A DNA stretch of 51,087 nucleotides from positions 1 through 51,087 of the forward strand of contig CAIMWE010000236.1 of the NCBI GenBank assembly GCA_903845115.1. The letters run 5' to 3'. Shown piece by piece: positions 8,171 to 18,402 of this stretch; position 1 is the stretch's first letter; every line of letters begins with the position of its first letter. The notes under the pieces are model-generated. The model was not told the origin of the DNA. It was given only the letters and a program-made list of their open reading frames with translations, and did not search any database. The position numbers were made by a program, and so were the translations under genes. The stretch comes from an uncultured Acidobacteriota bacterium (lineage in GTDB: Bacteria > Acidobacteriota > Thermoanaerobaculia > UBA5066).

Positions 8171-9072
8171 GGGGCGCGCCTCGCCGGGCTCCCGCGCCCG
8201 GAGGAGCGCGGGGCGGGAAGGAGCGATGTCGGGTCGGACCCGGACTCCCTGGGAGCGAGGGGGGGGAAGACGAAGACCGTCGTTTCGCTCTCGGGCTTCG
8301 CCGTGAGCCGGACCGGCAGCTCGAGGAAGAGCGACGTCCCGCCCTTTCTCACCGTCTCGATCGTCCCGACGGGAAGGTCTCGCGGGTAGATGCCGTCGGT
8401 CCCCGACGTGACGACGAGATCGCCGGCCACGACGTCGGCGACCACGGGAACGTACTCGACCGAGATCCCCGCGGTGCCGCTTCCCCTGGCCACCGCGACC
8501 CGCCCGGACCTCGGGAGGAGGACGCCGACCGCCGCGAGGCGGTCGGACAGCAGCTGGACCCGCGCCGTCTGATCGCCCGTGCCCACCACCCGCCCGAGGA
8601 GGCCGTGGACGCCGACGACGACGCCGGCGACTTCCAGCCCCTCCGCCCGGCCGCGGTCGAGGAGGGCGGAGTGAAACGGGCCGGCCGTGACGAGGGAGAC
8701 CATCCGCGCGACGCGGCTGGCCGGGGGCGCCAGGGGATGGGCGGAATAGAGCGCGAGGAGGCGCTGCCGTTCCCTCTCGGCGTCGCGGAGGATCGAGAGC
8801 TCCCGCTCCAGCTGGAGGACCTGGCTCTCGAGGGCGTCATTTCGCGCGAGCAGGCGCTCGCGTCCCGAAACCCGCTCCCGGAGGGCGCCCACGGCCTCCC
8901 GGAGACCGGTCACGCTCCGGACTCCCAGGCCCAGGACGTCCAGGAGCCACCCCTCCGCGACCGTCTGGCCGCCCGGACGACGGACCTGCAGCGAGAGCGC
9001 GACGACGCACCCCGACAGGAGCAGCACGAGGGTCGCCAGGCGACGGCGTCCGGCGAAGGGTACGAACGGCAT
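8167..9072 (-). CDS. mreC: Rod shape-determining protein MreC
   Basis: Periplasmic scaffold that activates PBP2-RodA. 301 residues: an N-terminal anchor (LATLVLLLSGCVVALSLQV), a coiled coil around residues 60-105 (ERLLARNDALESQVLQLERE), then two beta domains including GPFHSALLDRGRAEGLEVAGVVV and GLLGRVVGTGDQTARVQLLSD, the MreC signature. The C-terminal 30 residues are a Pro/Ser/Arg-rich tail. ATG at 9072, 21 bases after mreB. Confidence 0.92.
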   Translation of the reverse strand: MPFVPFAGRRRLATLVLLLSGCVVALSLQVRRPGGQTVAEGWLLDVLGLGVRSVTGLREAVGALRERVSGRERLLARNDALESQVLQLERELSILRDAERERQRLLALYSAHPLAPPASRVARMVSLVTAGPFHSALLDRGRAEGLEVAGVVVGVHGLLGRVVGTGDQTARVQLLSDRLAAVGVLLPRSGRVAVARGSGTAGISVEYVPVVADVVAGDLVVTSGTDGIYPRDLPVGTIETVRKGGTSLFLELPVRLTAKPESETTVFVFPPLAPRESGSDPTSLLPAPRSSGRGSPARRAP

Positions 9073-9093
9073 TGACGCTTGGGGCCTTCCTCC

Positions 9094-10161
<1,068 letters not shown>

Positions 10162-11619
10162 TCAATAAATCTGGATGACGACGTTCTCGCGGCGGATCGA
10201 CTGGTTCCCGGCCCCGTCCGTGGCGCGCACCTCGACGGTGTTGAGGCCTTCCTTGCTGAAGGAGATCACCTTCCGGAACGTGCCCGTCGCGTCGGTCTCG
10301 GTGGGCTCGCCGTTCACGGTCACGCTCGCCCCGGAGTCGGTCTTCCCGGTCACGATCACGATGGTCCCGTTCACCTGCGGGTGCTGGAGGGCGAGGGTCG
10401 GGGGGGCCGTCTCGGGGCCGGCGCCCGCGGCCCCGCTCGCGAGAACCTTGAACTTGCGGGGGGCGGACCACTCCGACGCGAGGTTGCCCTTTCCGAGAGC
10501 CGCGACCCGCCAGAAGAAGGTCCCCTCCTCGTTGACGGTGACCGTGGCCTCGTTCCGGACACGATCGGAGAGGTCCGCGATCACCGAGTCGGGGAGGAAG
10601 AGCCGGCTGTGGGCGATCTGCAGCCGGTACCGGAGGGCGTCCTTGACGGCCGTCCAGCGCATCTCGACCGGGGCCTTCTTCTTCGGGTCGAACGAGGCGT
10701 TCTCGTCGGGCCGGACCAGGACGGGCGTCTCCGGGAGGTGGACCTTCTGGCTGATCGCCCCGCTTCCGGCCGAGGCGACGGCTCGCTCACGATCGCGCAG
10801 CGTGACCTTGGACTCGCGGGTCGAGAGCGTCGCCTGGCCGCGATAGGTGGAGAGCCCGGTGGACTTCGCCTGGTCGACGTCCACCCCGACGCTCGACCGC
10901 TGGGAGATGTCCGCCGTCGCGGCGTCCGTCTTCACGATGGACCTCGACCCCTCGCCCGTGTTGACGTCCACGGTTCCCACGATGAACTTGATCTCGGAGC
11001 GGCGCTTGTCCTCCTCCGGCCCCGCCGTCAGCACGGACGAGCGATGGACCTCGAAGAGCGTCTCCGGCCGGATCCGGTACATCGTGCCGTCGGCGGCGAC
11101 GACGTCCGCGCCCCCGCTCGCCCCCGTCTTGATGAAGTCCCCCTCGAAGAGCTGCATGCCGGCCCGGGCCGCCTCCCAGGTGGCCCTCGAGGCACGCTGG
11201 ATCTCGACCTTGCCCCCGCACTCGAGGATCGCGGCGTCGCCGCGGGCGGTGGCCACCCCGCTGATGAGGCGCCGGGCGGCCTCCTGGACCGCCAGGGCGT
11301 CGTTCAGGGCTTCCTGGACGTTCCCGGTCTTCAGGTAGGCGCGCGCCTGCCCGAGGAGGGCCGTGGCCGACTCGAGTTCGTCCTTCACCCTCGGGGCGTG
11401 GGGGACCGCCTGCGCTTTTCCGATCAGGACCTCGGCCTCCGCCACCTCTCGCGCCGCCTTGCGGGGAAGGCTATCCGGCTTCGGGTAAAGGAAATAGATC
11501 GCGATGCCCGCGATGCAGAGCACGCCCAAACCAGCCAGGACCCACTTCAGCAGGTTCTCTTTCGAGATGTAATACCAGTCGAGTTCGACTTCGTAGCGGT
11601 TGCCCGATTTCTTCGTCAT
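10162..11619 (-). CDS. Membrane-anchored FecR-domain / Ig-like repeat protein
   Basis: 485 residues, first gene of the cell-shape operon. The order is: cytoplasmic N-terminus of about 25 residues, one membrane helix (WVLAGLGVLCIAGIAIYFLY, ~26-46), an Ala/Glu-rich helical region (~50-125), a FecR-like beta domain (~130-270, with ARAGMQLFEGDFIKTGASGGADVV, and sugar-binding-like GTMYRI), a fibronectin-like segment (~300-395, MRWTAVKDALRYRLQIA ... GTFFWRVAAL) and a C-terminal Ig-like domain (~405-485, VTGKTDSGASVTVNGEPTETDATG). FecR domains often sense or bind envelope polymers. A role in binding peptidoglycan or in coordinating with MreBCD is inference from operon position only. Confidence 0.8.
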   Translation of the reverse strand: MTKKSGNRYEVELDWYYISKENLLKWVLAGLGVLCIAGIAIYFLYPKPDSLPRKAAREVAEAEVLIGKAQAVPHAPRVKDELESATALLGQARAYLKTGNVQEALNDALAVQEAARRLISGVATARGDAAILECGGKVEIQRASRATWEAARAGMQLFEGDFIKTGASGGADVVAADGTMYRIRPETLFEVHRSSVLTAGPEEDKRRSEIKFIVGTVDVNTGEGSRSIVKTDAATADISQRSSVGVDVDQAKSTGLSTYRGQATLSTRESKVTLRDRERAVASAGSGAISQKVHLPETPVLVRPDENASFDPKKKAPVEMRWTAVKDALRYRLQIAHSRLFLPDSVIADLSDRVRNEATVTVNEEGTFFWRVAALGKGNLASEWSAPRKFKVLASGAAGAGPETAPPTLALQHPQVNGTIVIVTGKTDSGASVTVNGEPTETDATGTFRKVISFSKEGLNTVEVRATDGAGNQSIRRENVVIQIY

Positions 11620-11657
11620 GTCGCCCGGTCCCTGTGCCTTCCGGGGGCGGAAAAATC

Positions 11658-11663
11658 ATTCTA
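11658..11663 (-). promoter_or_regulatory. Candidate -10 box for the FecR-like/mre operon
   Basis: On the minus strand TAGAAT (five of six consensus bases, within CTATAGAATG) lies 38 bases upstream of the ATG at 11619, leaving a ~32-base leader with AGGGA as a possible ribosome-binding site. No clear -35 hexamer is visible. The same TAGAAT occurs before two other genes in this window. Confidence 0.35.
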
Positions 11664-11779
11664 TAGCACCCGGGGGTCGGGCGCCTTTACCAGCCGATCC
11701 GGGTACGATATCGTTCAGGGTTCCGTCCCGGCCTCCGGGGCCCCGATCGAGATCTCTTTCCCCTGGTATTGGAGAAACC

Positions 11780-13723
11780 ATGCTCAAAGCGTTCCGGGAA
11801 AACTTCAAGCACCTCAAGTGGGTCCTGTGGCTCGTCATCGGAGTCTTCGTCATCTTCGTCTTCGTGGACTGGGGGATGGGGACGACGCGAGGCACCGCGG
11901 AGCAGGACGTGGCCGCGCACGTCGGGAGCTTCCGGATCACGACGGCCGAGTTCCAGCGGGAGTACCGGGACTCCGAGGATCGCTACAAGCAGATCTACGG
12001 GAAGAACTTCACGCCCGAGCTCGCGAAGGCGATGAAGCTCCCGGAACAGGTGATCACGGGCCTGGTGGACCGCCACTTCTTCAAGGAGGAGGCGGCGCGG
12101 CTGGGGATCTCGGTCACCGACGACGAGGTGATGGCCCGGGTCCTCAAGATGAAGGACAACCAGGGCCGTCCGATCTTCGTCCGGGACGGCGTCTTCGTCG
12201 GCGAGGCAACCTACCGGCGGATGCTCGCGGGCGCGAACATGACGCCGGCGGACTTCGAGAACCAGACGAGGAACCAGGCCCTCCTGGAGAAGCTCAACCG
12301 CTTCTTCACCGAGTCCACGTTCGTGACCGACGACGAGGCCGAGGCCGACTTCGCGTCGCGGACGGTCAAGGCGAAAGTCTCGTACGTCCTCCTCCCGTCG
12401 GCCCGCTCGGCCGCACCGGCCATCGCGGACGCGGAGGCCGAGGTGTACTTCAAGGCGAATCAGGCCGCGTACGTCCTGCCGGAGAAGAGGAAGGCGGCGT
12501 ACCTCCTCGTCGACTCCACGAAGATCCGCTCCGCGATCAACGTCTCGGACGCGGACGTCGCCGCCGAGTACAACGCGAACCTCGACCAGTTCAAGAAGAA
12601 GGAAGAGGTCCACGCGCGCCACATCCTCTACAAGAGCGACGGCACGCCGGCCCAGGACACCGCCGCGAAGGCGAAGGCCGACTCCGCCGTGAAGCGGATC
12701 AAGGCCGGGGCGAGCTTCGAGGCCGTCGCGAAGGCCGAGTCCGACGACCCCGGCTCCAAGGCCTCCGGGGGAGACCTCGGAAGCTTCGACCGGGGGCGGA
12801 TGGTCAAGGAGTTCGAGGACGCCGTCTTCGGTGCCGATCCGGGCGCCGTCGTCGGCCCCGTGAAGACCCCCTTCGGCTTCCACGTCATCCAGGTCGTCGG
12901 GAAGACCGCCGAGCGCACCCAGCCGATCTTCGAGGTCTCGGCGATGATCCGCCAGCGCCTGATCGACCAGCGGACGGCCGACGAAGCCCGCCGCGTCGCG
13001 CGGGACCTCTCGGACCGGGCCCGCAAGAAAGGCGACAACGTCTCCGCGGACGACCTACGCAAGCTCGCGGGGGCCACGGTCACCTTCGGCGAGACGGAGT
13101 TCCTCTCCCGCAACGACGCGGTTCCGGCGCTCGGGCCGAGCCCCGCGTTCGGCCAGGCGCTCTTCTCGCAGAAGGTCGGGGAGACTTCCGACCCGGTCAG
13201 CTCGACGCGCGGCGAGACCGTCCTCGTCGTCCAGGAGGTCCGCAAGCCGGGACCGGCCCAGTTCGCCGAGGTGAAGTCCCGGGTGATCGCGGACCTGGCC
13301 CGGAAGAAGCAGGACGAGGCGACGCTCGCGGCGCTCGGCGGCGCCGCGCCCGCGGGGTCCGCGCCGGAGGCGGCCGCGGCCAAGCTCGGGCTGAAGGTCG
13401 AGACCCCCGAGGCCTTCGGGAAGAGCGGCCCCATTCCCGGCCTCGGCACGGGGAAGGAGATCCTCGACGCCGTCTTCGCCTCGAGCCCGGGAGAGGTGAA
13501 GGGGCCGTTCCTCGTCGCGGGCCAGGGGGCCGCGCTCGTGAAGGTCCTCGAGAAGAACCCGTTCGACCGGAAGGCGTTCGACGCCCAGAAACCGCAGATC
13601 GTCGACCAGCTCAAGAACCAGAAGTCGGGGAGGATCCTCCAGACCTTGCTCGTCCGGCGGCGCGCCGAGTCGAAGATCGACATCAACAAGGATGTCCTCG
13701 CCCGTTTCGGGGGGAACGGCTGA
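11780..13723 (+). CDS. ppiD: Membrane-anchored peptidyl-prolyl isomerase, PpiD/SurA family
   Basis: Periplasmic chaperone-isomerase. 647 residues from the ATG at 11780, which has GGAGA five bases upstream; the open frame before it is not coding-like. Order: cytoplasmic N-tail, membrane helix (WVLWLVIGVFVIFVFVDWGM, ~15-35), SurA_N-type chaperone helices (~50-250), a PpiC-type parvulin domain (about residues 275-375: VHARHILYKSD, SGGDLGSFDRGRMVKEFEDAVF, TPFGFHVIQV) and a second helical chaperone region. Length and anchor match PpiD rather than soluble SurA. It diverges from the FecR-like/mre operon and is followed by ruvA. Confidence 0.88.
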   Translation: MLKAFRENFKHLKWVLWLVIGVFVIFVFVDWGMGTTRGTAEQDVAAHVGSFRITTAEFQREYRDSEDRYKQIYGKNFTPELAKAMKLPEQVITGLVDRHFFKEEAARLGISVTDDEVMARVLKMKDNQGRPIFVRDGVFVGEATYRRMLAGANMTPADFENQTRNQALLEKLNRFFTESTFVTDDEAEADFASRTVKAKVSYVLLPSARSAAPAIADAEAEVYFKANQAAYVLPEKRKAAYLLVDSTKIRSAINVSDADVAAEYNANLDQFKKKEEVHARHILYKSDGTPAQDTAAKAKADSAVKRIKAGASFEAVAKAESDDPGSKASGGDLGSFDRGRMVKEFEDAVFGADPGAVVGPVKTPFGFHVIQVVGKTAERTQPIFEVSAMIRQRLIDQRTADEARRVARDLSDRARKKGDNVSADDLRKLAGATVTFGETEFLSRNDAVPALGPSPAFGQALFSQKVGETSDPVSSTRGETVLVVQEVRKPGPAQFAEVKSRVIADLARKKQDEATLAALGGAAPAGSAPEAAAAKLGLKVETPEAFGKSGPIPGLGTGKEILDAVFASSPGEVKGPFLVAGQGAALVKVLEKNPFDRKAFDAQKPQIVDQLKNQKSGRILQTLLVRRRAESKIDINKDVLARFGGNG

Positions 13724-13778
13724 GTACCGCGGCGCCCGCGCCCCGGGCGTCCCGGCGGAGACGGGGCGGCCCCCTGCG

Positions 13779-14372
13779 GTGATCGGACGGCTTTCCGGAG
13801 TCCTCCTCGAGTCGCGGCCGGACCGTGTGCTGATCGACGCGGGCGGGGTCGGCTACATCGTCGCGATTCCGCTCGGCACCTACGCGGCGCTCCCTCCCCC
13901 GGGGGAGCGGGCGACGCTCCACGTCCACACCCACGTCCGCGAGGACGCGCTCCAGCTCTTCGGGTTCGCCACTCCCGCGGAGCGCACCCTCTTCGAGAGG
14001 CTTCTGTCGGTCTCCGGGATCGGCCCTCGGGTGGCCCTGACCGTCCTCTCGGGCCTTCCCCTTCCGGAGCTGGTCCGCGCGATCGTCGGGCAGGACGCCG
14101 GGCGGCTCTCGACGATCCCCGGGGTGGGGAAGAAGCTGGCCGAGCGCCTCGGGCTCGAGCTGAAGGAGAAGCTCGGCGACCTCGGCATCCCGTCTTCGGC
14201 GGGGGCGCCGCTCCCCAGGGGATCGGTGGCCGAGGACGCCCTCGGAGCGCTCGTCAACCTCGGCTACCGGGAGGCCCAGGCCCTGGCGGCCGTCGAAGCC
14301 GCCGCGAGGGAGTCCCCGCCGTCCGACCTCTCCACCCTCATCCAGGAAGCCTTGAAGCGGCTGGCGAGGTAG
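13779..14372 (+). CDS. ruvA: Holliday junction branch-migration protein RuvA
   Basis: DNA-binding subunit that holds the four-way junction for RuvB. 197 residues from the GTG at 13779, beginning VIGRLSGVLLE as in other RuvA proteins; codons before that in the same frame are not conserved in type. It has the OB-fold N-terminus, then two helix-hairpin-helix motifs (LLSVSGIGPRVALTVLSGL and LSTIPGVGKKLAERLGLELK) and the C-terminal domain III (EDALGALVNLGYREAQALAA) that contacts RuvB. The ruvB start follows after three bases. Confidence 0.93.
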   Translation: MIGRLSGVLLESRPDRVLIDAGGVGYIVAIPLGTYAALPPPGERATLHVHTHVREDALQLFGFATPAERTLFERLLSVSGIGPRVALTVLSGLPLPELVRAIVGQDAGRLSTIPGVGKKLAERLGLELKEKLGDLGIPSSAGAPLPRGSVAEDALGALVNLGYREAQALAAVEAAARESPPSDLSTLIQEALKRLAR

Positions 14373-14375
14373 GCC

Positions 14376-15401
14376 GTGGACGAGCGCATCCTCTCCGGAG
14401 TCCTCCGGACCGAAGAGAGCGGCCCCGAGGTGACGCTGCGGCCGAAGTCCCTCTCGGAGTTCATCGGCCAGCCGAAGCTCCGCGAGACGCTCGGCGTCTT
14501 CATCGAGGCGGCGCGGAACCGCCGGGAGCCCCTCGACCACGTCCTCCTCTTCGGCCCGCCGGGCCTCGGGAAGACGACGCTGGCCCACATCGTCGCGAGG
14601 GAGATGGGGTCCCAGATCCGGGTGACGGCCGGACCGGTCCTCGAGAAGGCCGGCGACCTCGCGGCGATCCTGACGAGCCTCTCCCCGGGGGACGTCCTCT
14701 TCATCGACGAGATCCACCGCATCCCGCCCGCCGTGGAGGAGATCCTCTACCCTGCGATGGAGGACGGGAAGCTGGATCTGGTCATCGGCTCGGGCCCCGG
14801 AGCCCGGACCGTCGAGCTGAAGCTCTCCCCCTTCACCCTGATCGGCGCGACGACCCGCGCGGGCCTCCTGTCCCAGCCGTTCGCCGCCCGCTTCGGCATC
14901 ACGCACCGCCTCGACTACTACGGCGCCGACGCCCTCCGGACCATCGTCCTCCGGTCGGCCGAGATCCTGGGGTGCCCCATCGAAGGCGACGGCGCCACCG
15001 AGATCGCCCGGAGGAGCCGCGGGACGCCGCGGATCGCCAACCGCCTCCTCCGGCGCGTCCGCGACTACACCGAGGTGGCGGGGGCGTCCGCGATCACGGC
15101 CGGGGGCGCGCGCTCGGCCCTCGATCGGCTGGAGGTGGACCACCACGGCCTCGACGACCTCGACCGCCGCATCCTGACGACGATCATCGACCGCTTCGGC
15201 GGCGGGCCCGCGGGCCTCTCGGCGATCGCCGCCTCTCTCGGCGAGGACAAGGGGACGCTCGAGGACCTCTACGAGCCATTCCTCCTCCAGTCGGGGTTCC
15301 TGACGAGAACGCCGCGCGGGCGGGTCGTCACCGCGCTCACCTACCGGCACCTCGGCCTGAAGCCGGGAGGGAGCGAGGGCCCGGGCTCCCTCTTCGGCTA
15401 G
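14376..15401 (+). CDS. ruvB: Holliday junction ATP-dependent helicase RuvB
   Basis: AAA+ motor of RuvAB branch migration. 341 residues, full length. Walker A is [10 protein letters not shown] around residues 59-68 and Walker B is FIDEIHR; the sensor segment [21 protein letters not shown] is a RuvB hallmark, and the C-terminal winged helix is [18 protein letters not shown]. The GTG start at 14376 is three bases after the ruvA stop. ruvC is not in this window. Confidence 0.95.
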   Translation: MDERILSGVLRTEESGPEVTLRPKSLSEFIGQPKLRETLGVFIEAARNRREPLDHVLLFGPPGLGKTTLAHIVAREMGSQIRVTAGPVLEKAGDLAAILTSLSPGDVLFIDEIHRIPPAVEEILYPAMEDGKLDLVIGSGPGARTVELKLSPFTLIGATTRAGLLSQPFAARFGITHRLDYYGADALRTIVLRSAEILGCPIEGDGATEIARRSRGTPRIANRLLRRVRDYTEVAGASAITAGGARSALDRLEVDHHGLDDLDRRILTTIIDRFGGGPAGLSAIAASLGEDKGTLEDLYEPFLLQSGFLTRTPRGRVVTALTYRHLGLKPGGSEGPGSLFG

Positions 15402-15408
15402 CCCGGCG

Positions 15409-16308
15409 ATGGGCATCCGCCGGGGACTCCTCGTCTACAACCCCGTCGCGGGCCAGCGGGACCGGCGTCCCGCCATGGAGGCGCTCGCCCGCGAGTCGGC
15501 CGGACTCGGCCTGGACCTCGCGCTCCTGCCGACGCGCCGCTCGGGCGACGCCGCCGGCCTCGTTTCGAGCGGACTCCGCTCCTCTCCCGACCTCGTCGTC
15601 GTCGCGGGGGGAGACGGGACGGTGGCCGAGGTCGCGGGGGCGCTCGTCGGCAGCGCCGTCCCGATGGCCGTGGTCCCCACCGGAACCACCAACGTCGTGG
15701 CGCGGGAGTTCGGGGTGAGGTCCTTCGCCCTCGCCGGGCGATCGTTCCACTCCGGCCGGACCGCGCCCCTGGCGGTCTGGCCCTCCGCCGGGCGCCACTC
15801 GGTGATCGGTACGGGCGTCGGGTTCGACGCCCGCGTCATGAGCCACGCGGTGCCGCTCCTCAAGCGGCTCTTCGGCCGGACGGGGATCTCCTGGACGGCG
15901 ACGAGGGAGTGGATGAAGTACGAGTTCCCCCCGATCGAGGTGACCGGCGTCGACGCCGGGGGAAACGCTTTTCGCCGGGAGGCGACCTTCGTCCTGTCGA
16001 CCAACACGAAGCGCTACGGCGGGGACGCGATCCTTTCCCCCGGCGCCGACCCCGGGGACGACCTCCTCGACCTCGTCCTCTTCACGTCCCGGTCCACTGT
16101 GGATCTCTTCCACTTCTACCGGCTCCTGCCGCGCGGGCGCGCCGGGCAGCTCTCGGTCCGGGGGGTCGACCACTTCCCGGTCCGCTCCTTCACCGCCCGG
16201 TCGCTGGCCGGCTACGAGCTCGAGGTCCAGGTGGACGGCGACGGCGCCGGCACGACGCCCGTCTCCGTCGGTCCGGCGACCGGCTTCGTGCGCGTCCTCC
16301 TGCCTTAG
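15409..16308 (+). CDS. Diacylglycerol/lipid kinase family protein
   Basis: 299-residue protein of the DAGK/sphingosine kinase/YegS fold, which phosphorylates a lipid hydroxyl with ATP at the membrane face. The nucleotide-binding loop VVAGGDGTVAEV is at residues ~64-75, followed by VVPTGTTNVVARE and GTGVGFDARV, all family hallmarks. The start ATG lies seven bases after the ruvB stop. The exact lipid substrate cannot be told from sequence; diacylglycerol recycling is the usual assumption. Confidence 0.85.
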   Translation: MGIRRGLLVYNPVAGQRDRRPAMEALARESAGLGLDLALLPTRRSGDAAGLVSSGLRSSPDLVVVAGGDGTVAEVAGALVGSAVPMAVVPTGTTNVVAREFGVRSFALAGRSFHSGRTAPLAVWPSAGRHSVIGTGVGFDARVMSHAVPLLKRLFGRTGISWTATREWMKYEFPPIEVTGVDAGGNAFRREATFVLSTNTKRYGGDAILSPGADPGDDLLDLVLFTSRSTVDLFHFYRLLPRGRAGQLSVRGVDHFPVRSFTARSLAGYELEVQVDGDGAGTTPVSVGPATGFVRVLLP

Positions 16309-16357
16309 CCGGAATCGCTGCGGAGCGACGGCCGTCCCTGGCCATCGGGGGGGAAGA

Positions 16358-16780
16358 GTGGGACGATCGCGCAGAGCTCAGATGACCTCCCGCTCCGCCA
16401 GCCCCCCGCCGCCCCCCGGCCCGCCCCTCGTCGACTGGCCGGCGTTCGAGGACGAGTACGACCGGCAGCAGCCCGTCGTCGAGCGGCTCGTCTCCACCGT
16501 CCTCCAGAGCCGCTCCGGCGACCCGGACAAGCTGCGGGCCGCGGCCGCCTCGGGAGACGTCGGCACGATCCGGTTCGTCGCTCACGGCCTCAAGACGGTC
16601 GGCGGCCTGATCAAGTGCCAGCGCCTTCGCGACGTGGCGCGGAGCGCCGAGCAGGCCGCCCGCGACGGAGCCCCCGGAGCGCCCGCGCTGGCGGTCGAGC
16701 TGGCAGAGACCCTGGCCCTGACGCTGGCCGAGCTGGGGGCCCGCTTCCCTGGCGCCGTCCCCGGCCCCGCCGGCGGCTGA
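16358..16780 (+). CDS. Hpt (histidine phosphotransfer) domain protein
   Basis: 140 residues. After a Pro-rich N-terminus comes a single Hpt four-helix bundle: FVAHGLKTVGGLIKCQRLRDVA matches the (A)HxLKGxxxxxG pattern, with His76 as the likely phospho-accepting residue. Such proteins shuttle phosphate between hybrid kinases and response regulators. The GTG at 16358 follows a G-rich run; an ATG at 16382 is a possible alternative start. It lies 49 bases after the lipid-kinase gene and converges on nadB. No kinase is adjacent; the closest candidate partners are the REC-containing proteins at 33-36 kb. Confidence 0.65.
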   Translation: MGRSRRAQMTSRSASPPPPPGPPLVDWPAFEDEYDRQQPVVERLVSTVLQSRSGDPDKLRAAAASGDVGTIRFVAHGLKTVGGLIKCQRLRDVARSAEQAARDGAPGAPALAVELAETLALTLAELGARFPGAVPGPAGG

Positions 16781-16797
16781 CCGGCCGGCCGACTCCG

Positions 16798-18402
16798 TCA
16801 GTTCTTCCGGTAGTGGCACCCGCGGGAGACCGGGTTCTTGAGGGCCGCCTGGGCGATGAGGTAGCTCGCGTGCACGCCGTGGAAGAGGTCGACGATCTCT
16901 TTCGAGATCTTCGTCTCGTGGTAGAAGCGCTGGAGCCGCTTCTCCAGGTCGCGAATGTCGGCCACCGCACGGCCGAGGCGTTCGGCGGTCCGGACGATCC
17001 CGACGTAGTTCCACATGGTGTTCCGGATCGTCGTCCAGTCCTGCTGGATCAGCGCCGGGTCCTCGTTCCGGGCGCTCCCCGGCGACTTCCAGTCGGGAAT
17101 CGCCCGGAAGACCCGCTCCGGGAAGGTCTGCCCCGCTTCGACCCGGTCCGAGATCGACGCCGCCGCGCTCTCGCCCCAGACGAGCCCTTCCAGGAGCGAC
17201 GTGGAGGCGAGCCGGTTGGCGCCGTGGAGGCCGGTGCAGCTCGTCTCCCCGACCGCGTAGAGGTGCCGGATGGTCGTCTTCCCCTCGAGGTCGACGAGGA
17301 CGCCGCCGCAGAAGTAATGGGCCGCGGGGACCACCGGGATCGGCTCCTTGGAGATGTCGATCCCGAACCTGGCGCAGGTCGCGGCGATCGTCGGGAACCG
17401 GTCCGCGATCGAGAGCCGGTTGTGCTTCTTGTAGTTGTGAACGAGATCGAGGAAGACGCACGGGTCGCCGCGGGTCGTCATCTCCTCGACGATCGCGCGG
17501 GTGACGACGTCGCGCGGGGCGAGGTCCTTCCGCTTGGCGTCGTAGCGGTGCATGAAGGCCTCGCCGGAGCGGTTCACCAGGATCGCCCCCTCGCCCCGGA
17601 GCGACTCCGAGATGAGGAAGGCGCCGGCGTCGGGGTGGTAGAGCGTCGTCGGGTGGAACTGGACGTACTCCAGGTTCAGGACGGCGGCCCCGGCCCGGTG
17701 CGCCACCGCGAGCCCGTCGCCGATCGCGTGGCGGGTGTTCGTGGTGTGGAGAAAGAGGCGGCCGACCCCGCCGGTGGCCAGGACGGTGAAATCCGACAGG
17801 ACCGTGTGGACCTTCCCCGTCCGGTCGAGGATGTAGGCCCCCAGGCACGGGTCCTGCAACGCGTACCGCTGACCGACGTCGGTGGAGTGGTGGCGGGCCG
17901 TGATCAGGTCGATGGCAGTCGCTTCCGGCCAGATCGTGATCCGCGCCTCGGTCCGGACCCTCCGGAGCATCGCTTCCTCGATCGCCCGGCCCGTCGCGTC
18001 GGCCGAGTGGACGATCCGGGCGACGGAATGGGCCCCTTCGCGCGTGAAATCGAGCTCCCCGCGGGTGGTGCGCGAGAAGGGGACGCCCACCTCCTCGAGC
18101 AGCAGCTCCTCCACCACGCGCGGCCCGCGCTCCGCCAGGAAACGGACCGCCTCCGGATTGCAGAGTCCCGCCCCGGCGCGGAGGATGTCCTTCTCGAGCG
18201 ACGCGGGGGAGTCGTTCTTCCCGAAGTAGATGATCCCGCCCTGAGCCCAGGCCGTGTTGCAGTCGTCCGGCTCGACCGCCTTCGTGACGAGGTGGACCTT
18301 GAGCCCGCGGCGCGCGAGGACGAGGGCGGTCGTCAACCCCGCGATCCCGGTCCCGATGACGAGGACCGGCGTCCGGAACCGGTCGGGGATCTCTCGCTTC
18401 AC
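16798..18402 (-). CDS. nadB: L-aspartate oxidase NadB
   Basis: FAD enzyme oxidising L-aspartate to iminoaspartate, the first step of de novo NAD synthesis. 534 residues with the FAD-binding GTGIAGLTTAL near the N-terminus, the active-site-region NTAWAQGGIIYF, and HGANRLASTSLLEGLVWGESAA near residues 370-395. The C-terminal helical domain (WNYVGIVRTAERL) is present. The GTG start at 18402 overlaps the nadC stop (GTGA). nadA is not adjacent, so quinolinate synthase must be encoded elsewhere. Confidence 0.93.
   Translation of the reverse strand: MKREIPDRFRTPVLVIGTGIAGLTTALVLARRGLKVHLVTKAVEPDDCNTAWAQGGIIYFGKNDSPASLEKDILRAGAGLCNPEAVRFLAERGPRVVEELLLEEVGVPFSRTTRGELDFTREGAHSVARIVHSADATGRAIEEAMLRRVRTEARITIWPEATAIDLITARHHSTDVGQRYALQDPCLGAYILDRTGKVHTVLSDFTVLATGGVGRLFLHTTNTRHAIGDGLAVAHRAGAAVLNLEYVQFHPTTLYHPDAGAFLISESLRGEGAILVNRSGEAFMHRYDAKRKDLAPRDVVTRAIVEEMTTRGDPCVFLDLVHNYKKHNRLSIADRFPTIAATCARFGIDISKEPIPVVPAAHYFCGGVLVDLEGKTTIRHLYAVGETSCTGLHGANRLASTSLLEGLVWGESAAASISDRVEAGQTFPERVFRAIPDWKSPGSARNEDPALIQQDWTTIRNTMWNYVGIVRTAERLGRAVADIRDLEKRLQRFYHETKISKEIVDLFHGVHASYLIAQAALKNPVSRGCHYRKN

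Noticed and set aside
10381-13782. Long open frame on the plus strand across the FecR-like gene and ppiD
   Set aside because: It runs antisense to the FecR gene and out of frame with ppiD; composition is Arg/Gly/Pro-rich and no motif is present.
13683-15416. 577-codon open frame opposite ruvA-ruvB
   Set aside because: RuvA and RuvB are unmistakable on the other strand; this is a GC-driven shadow.
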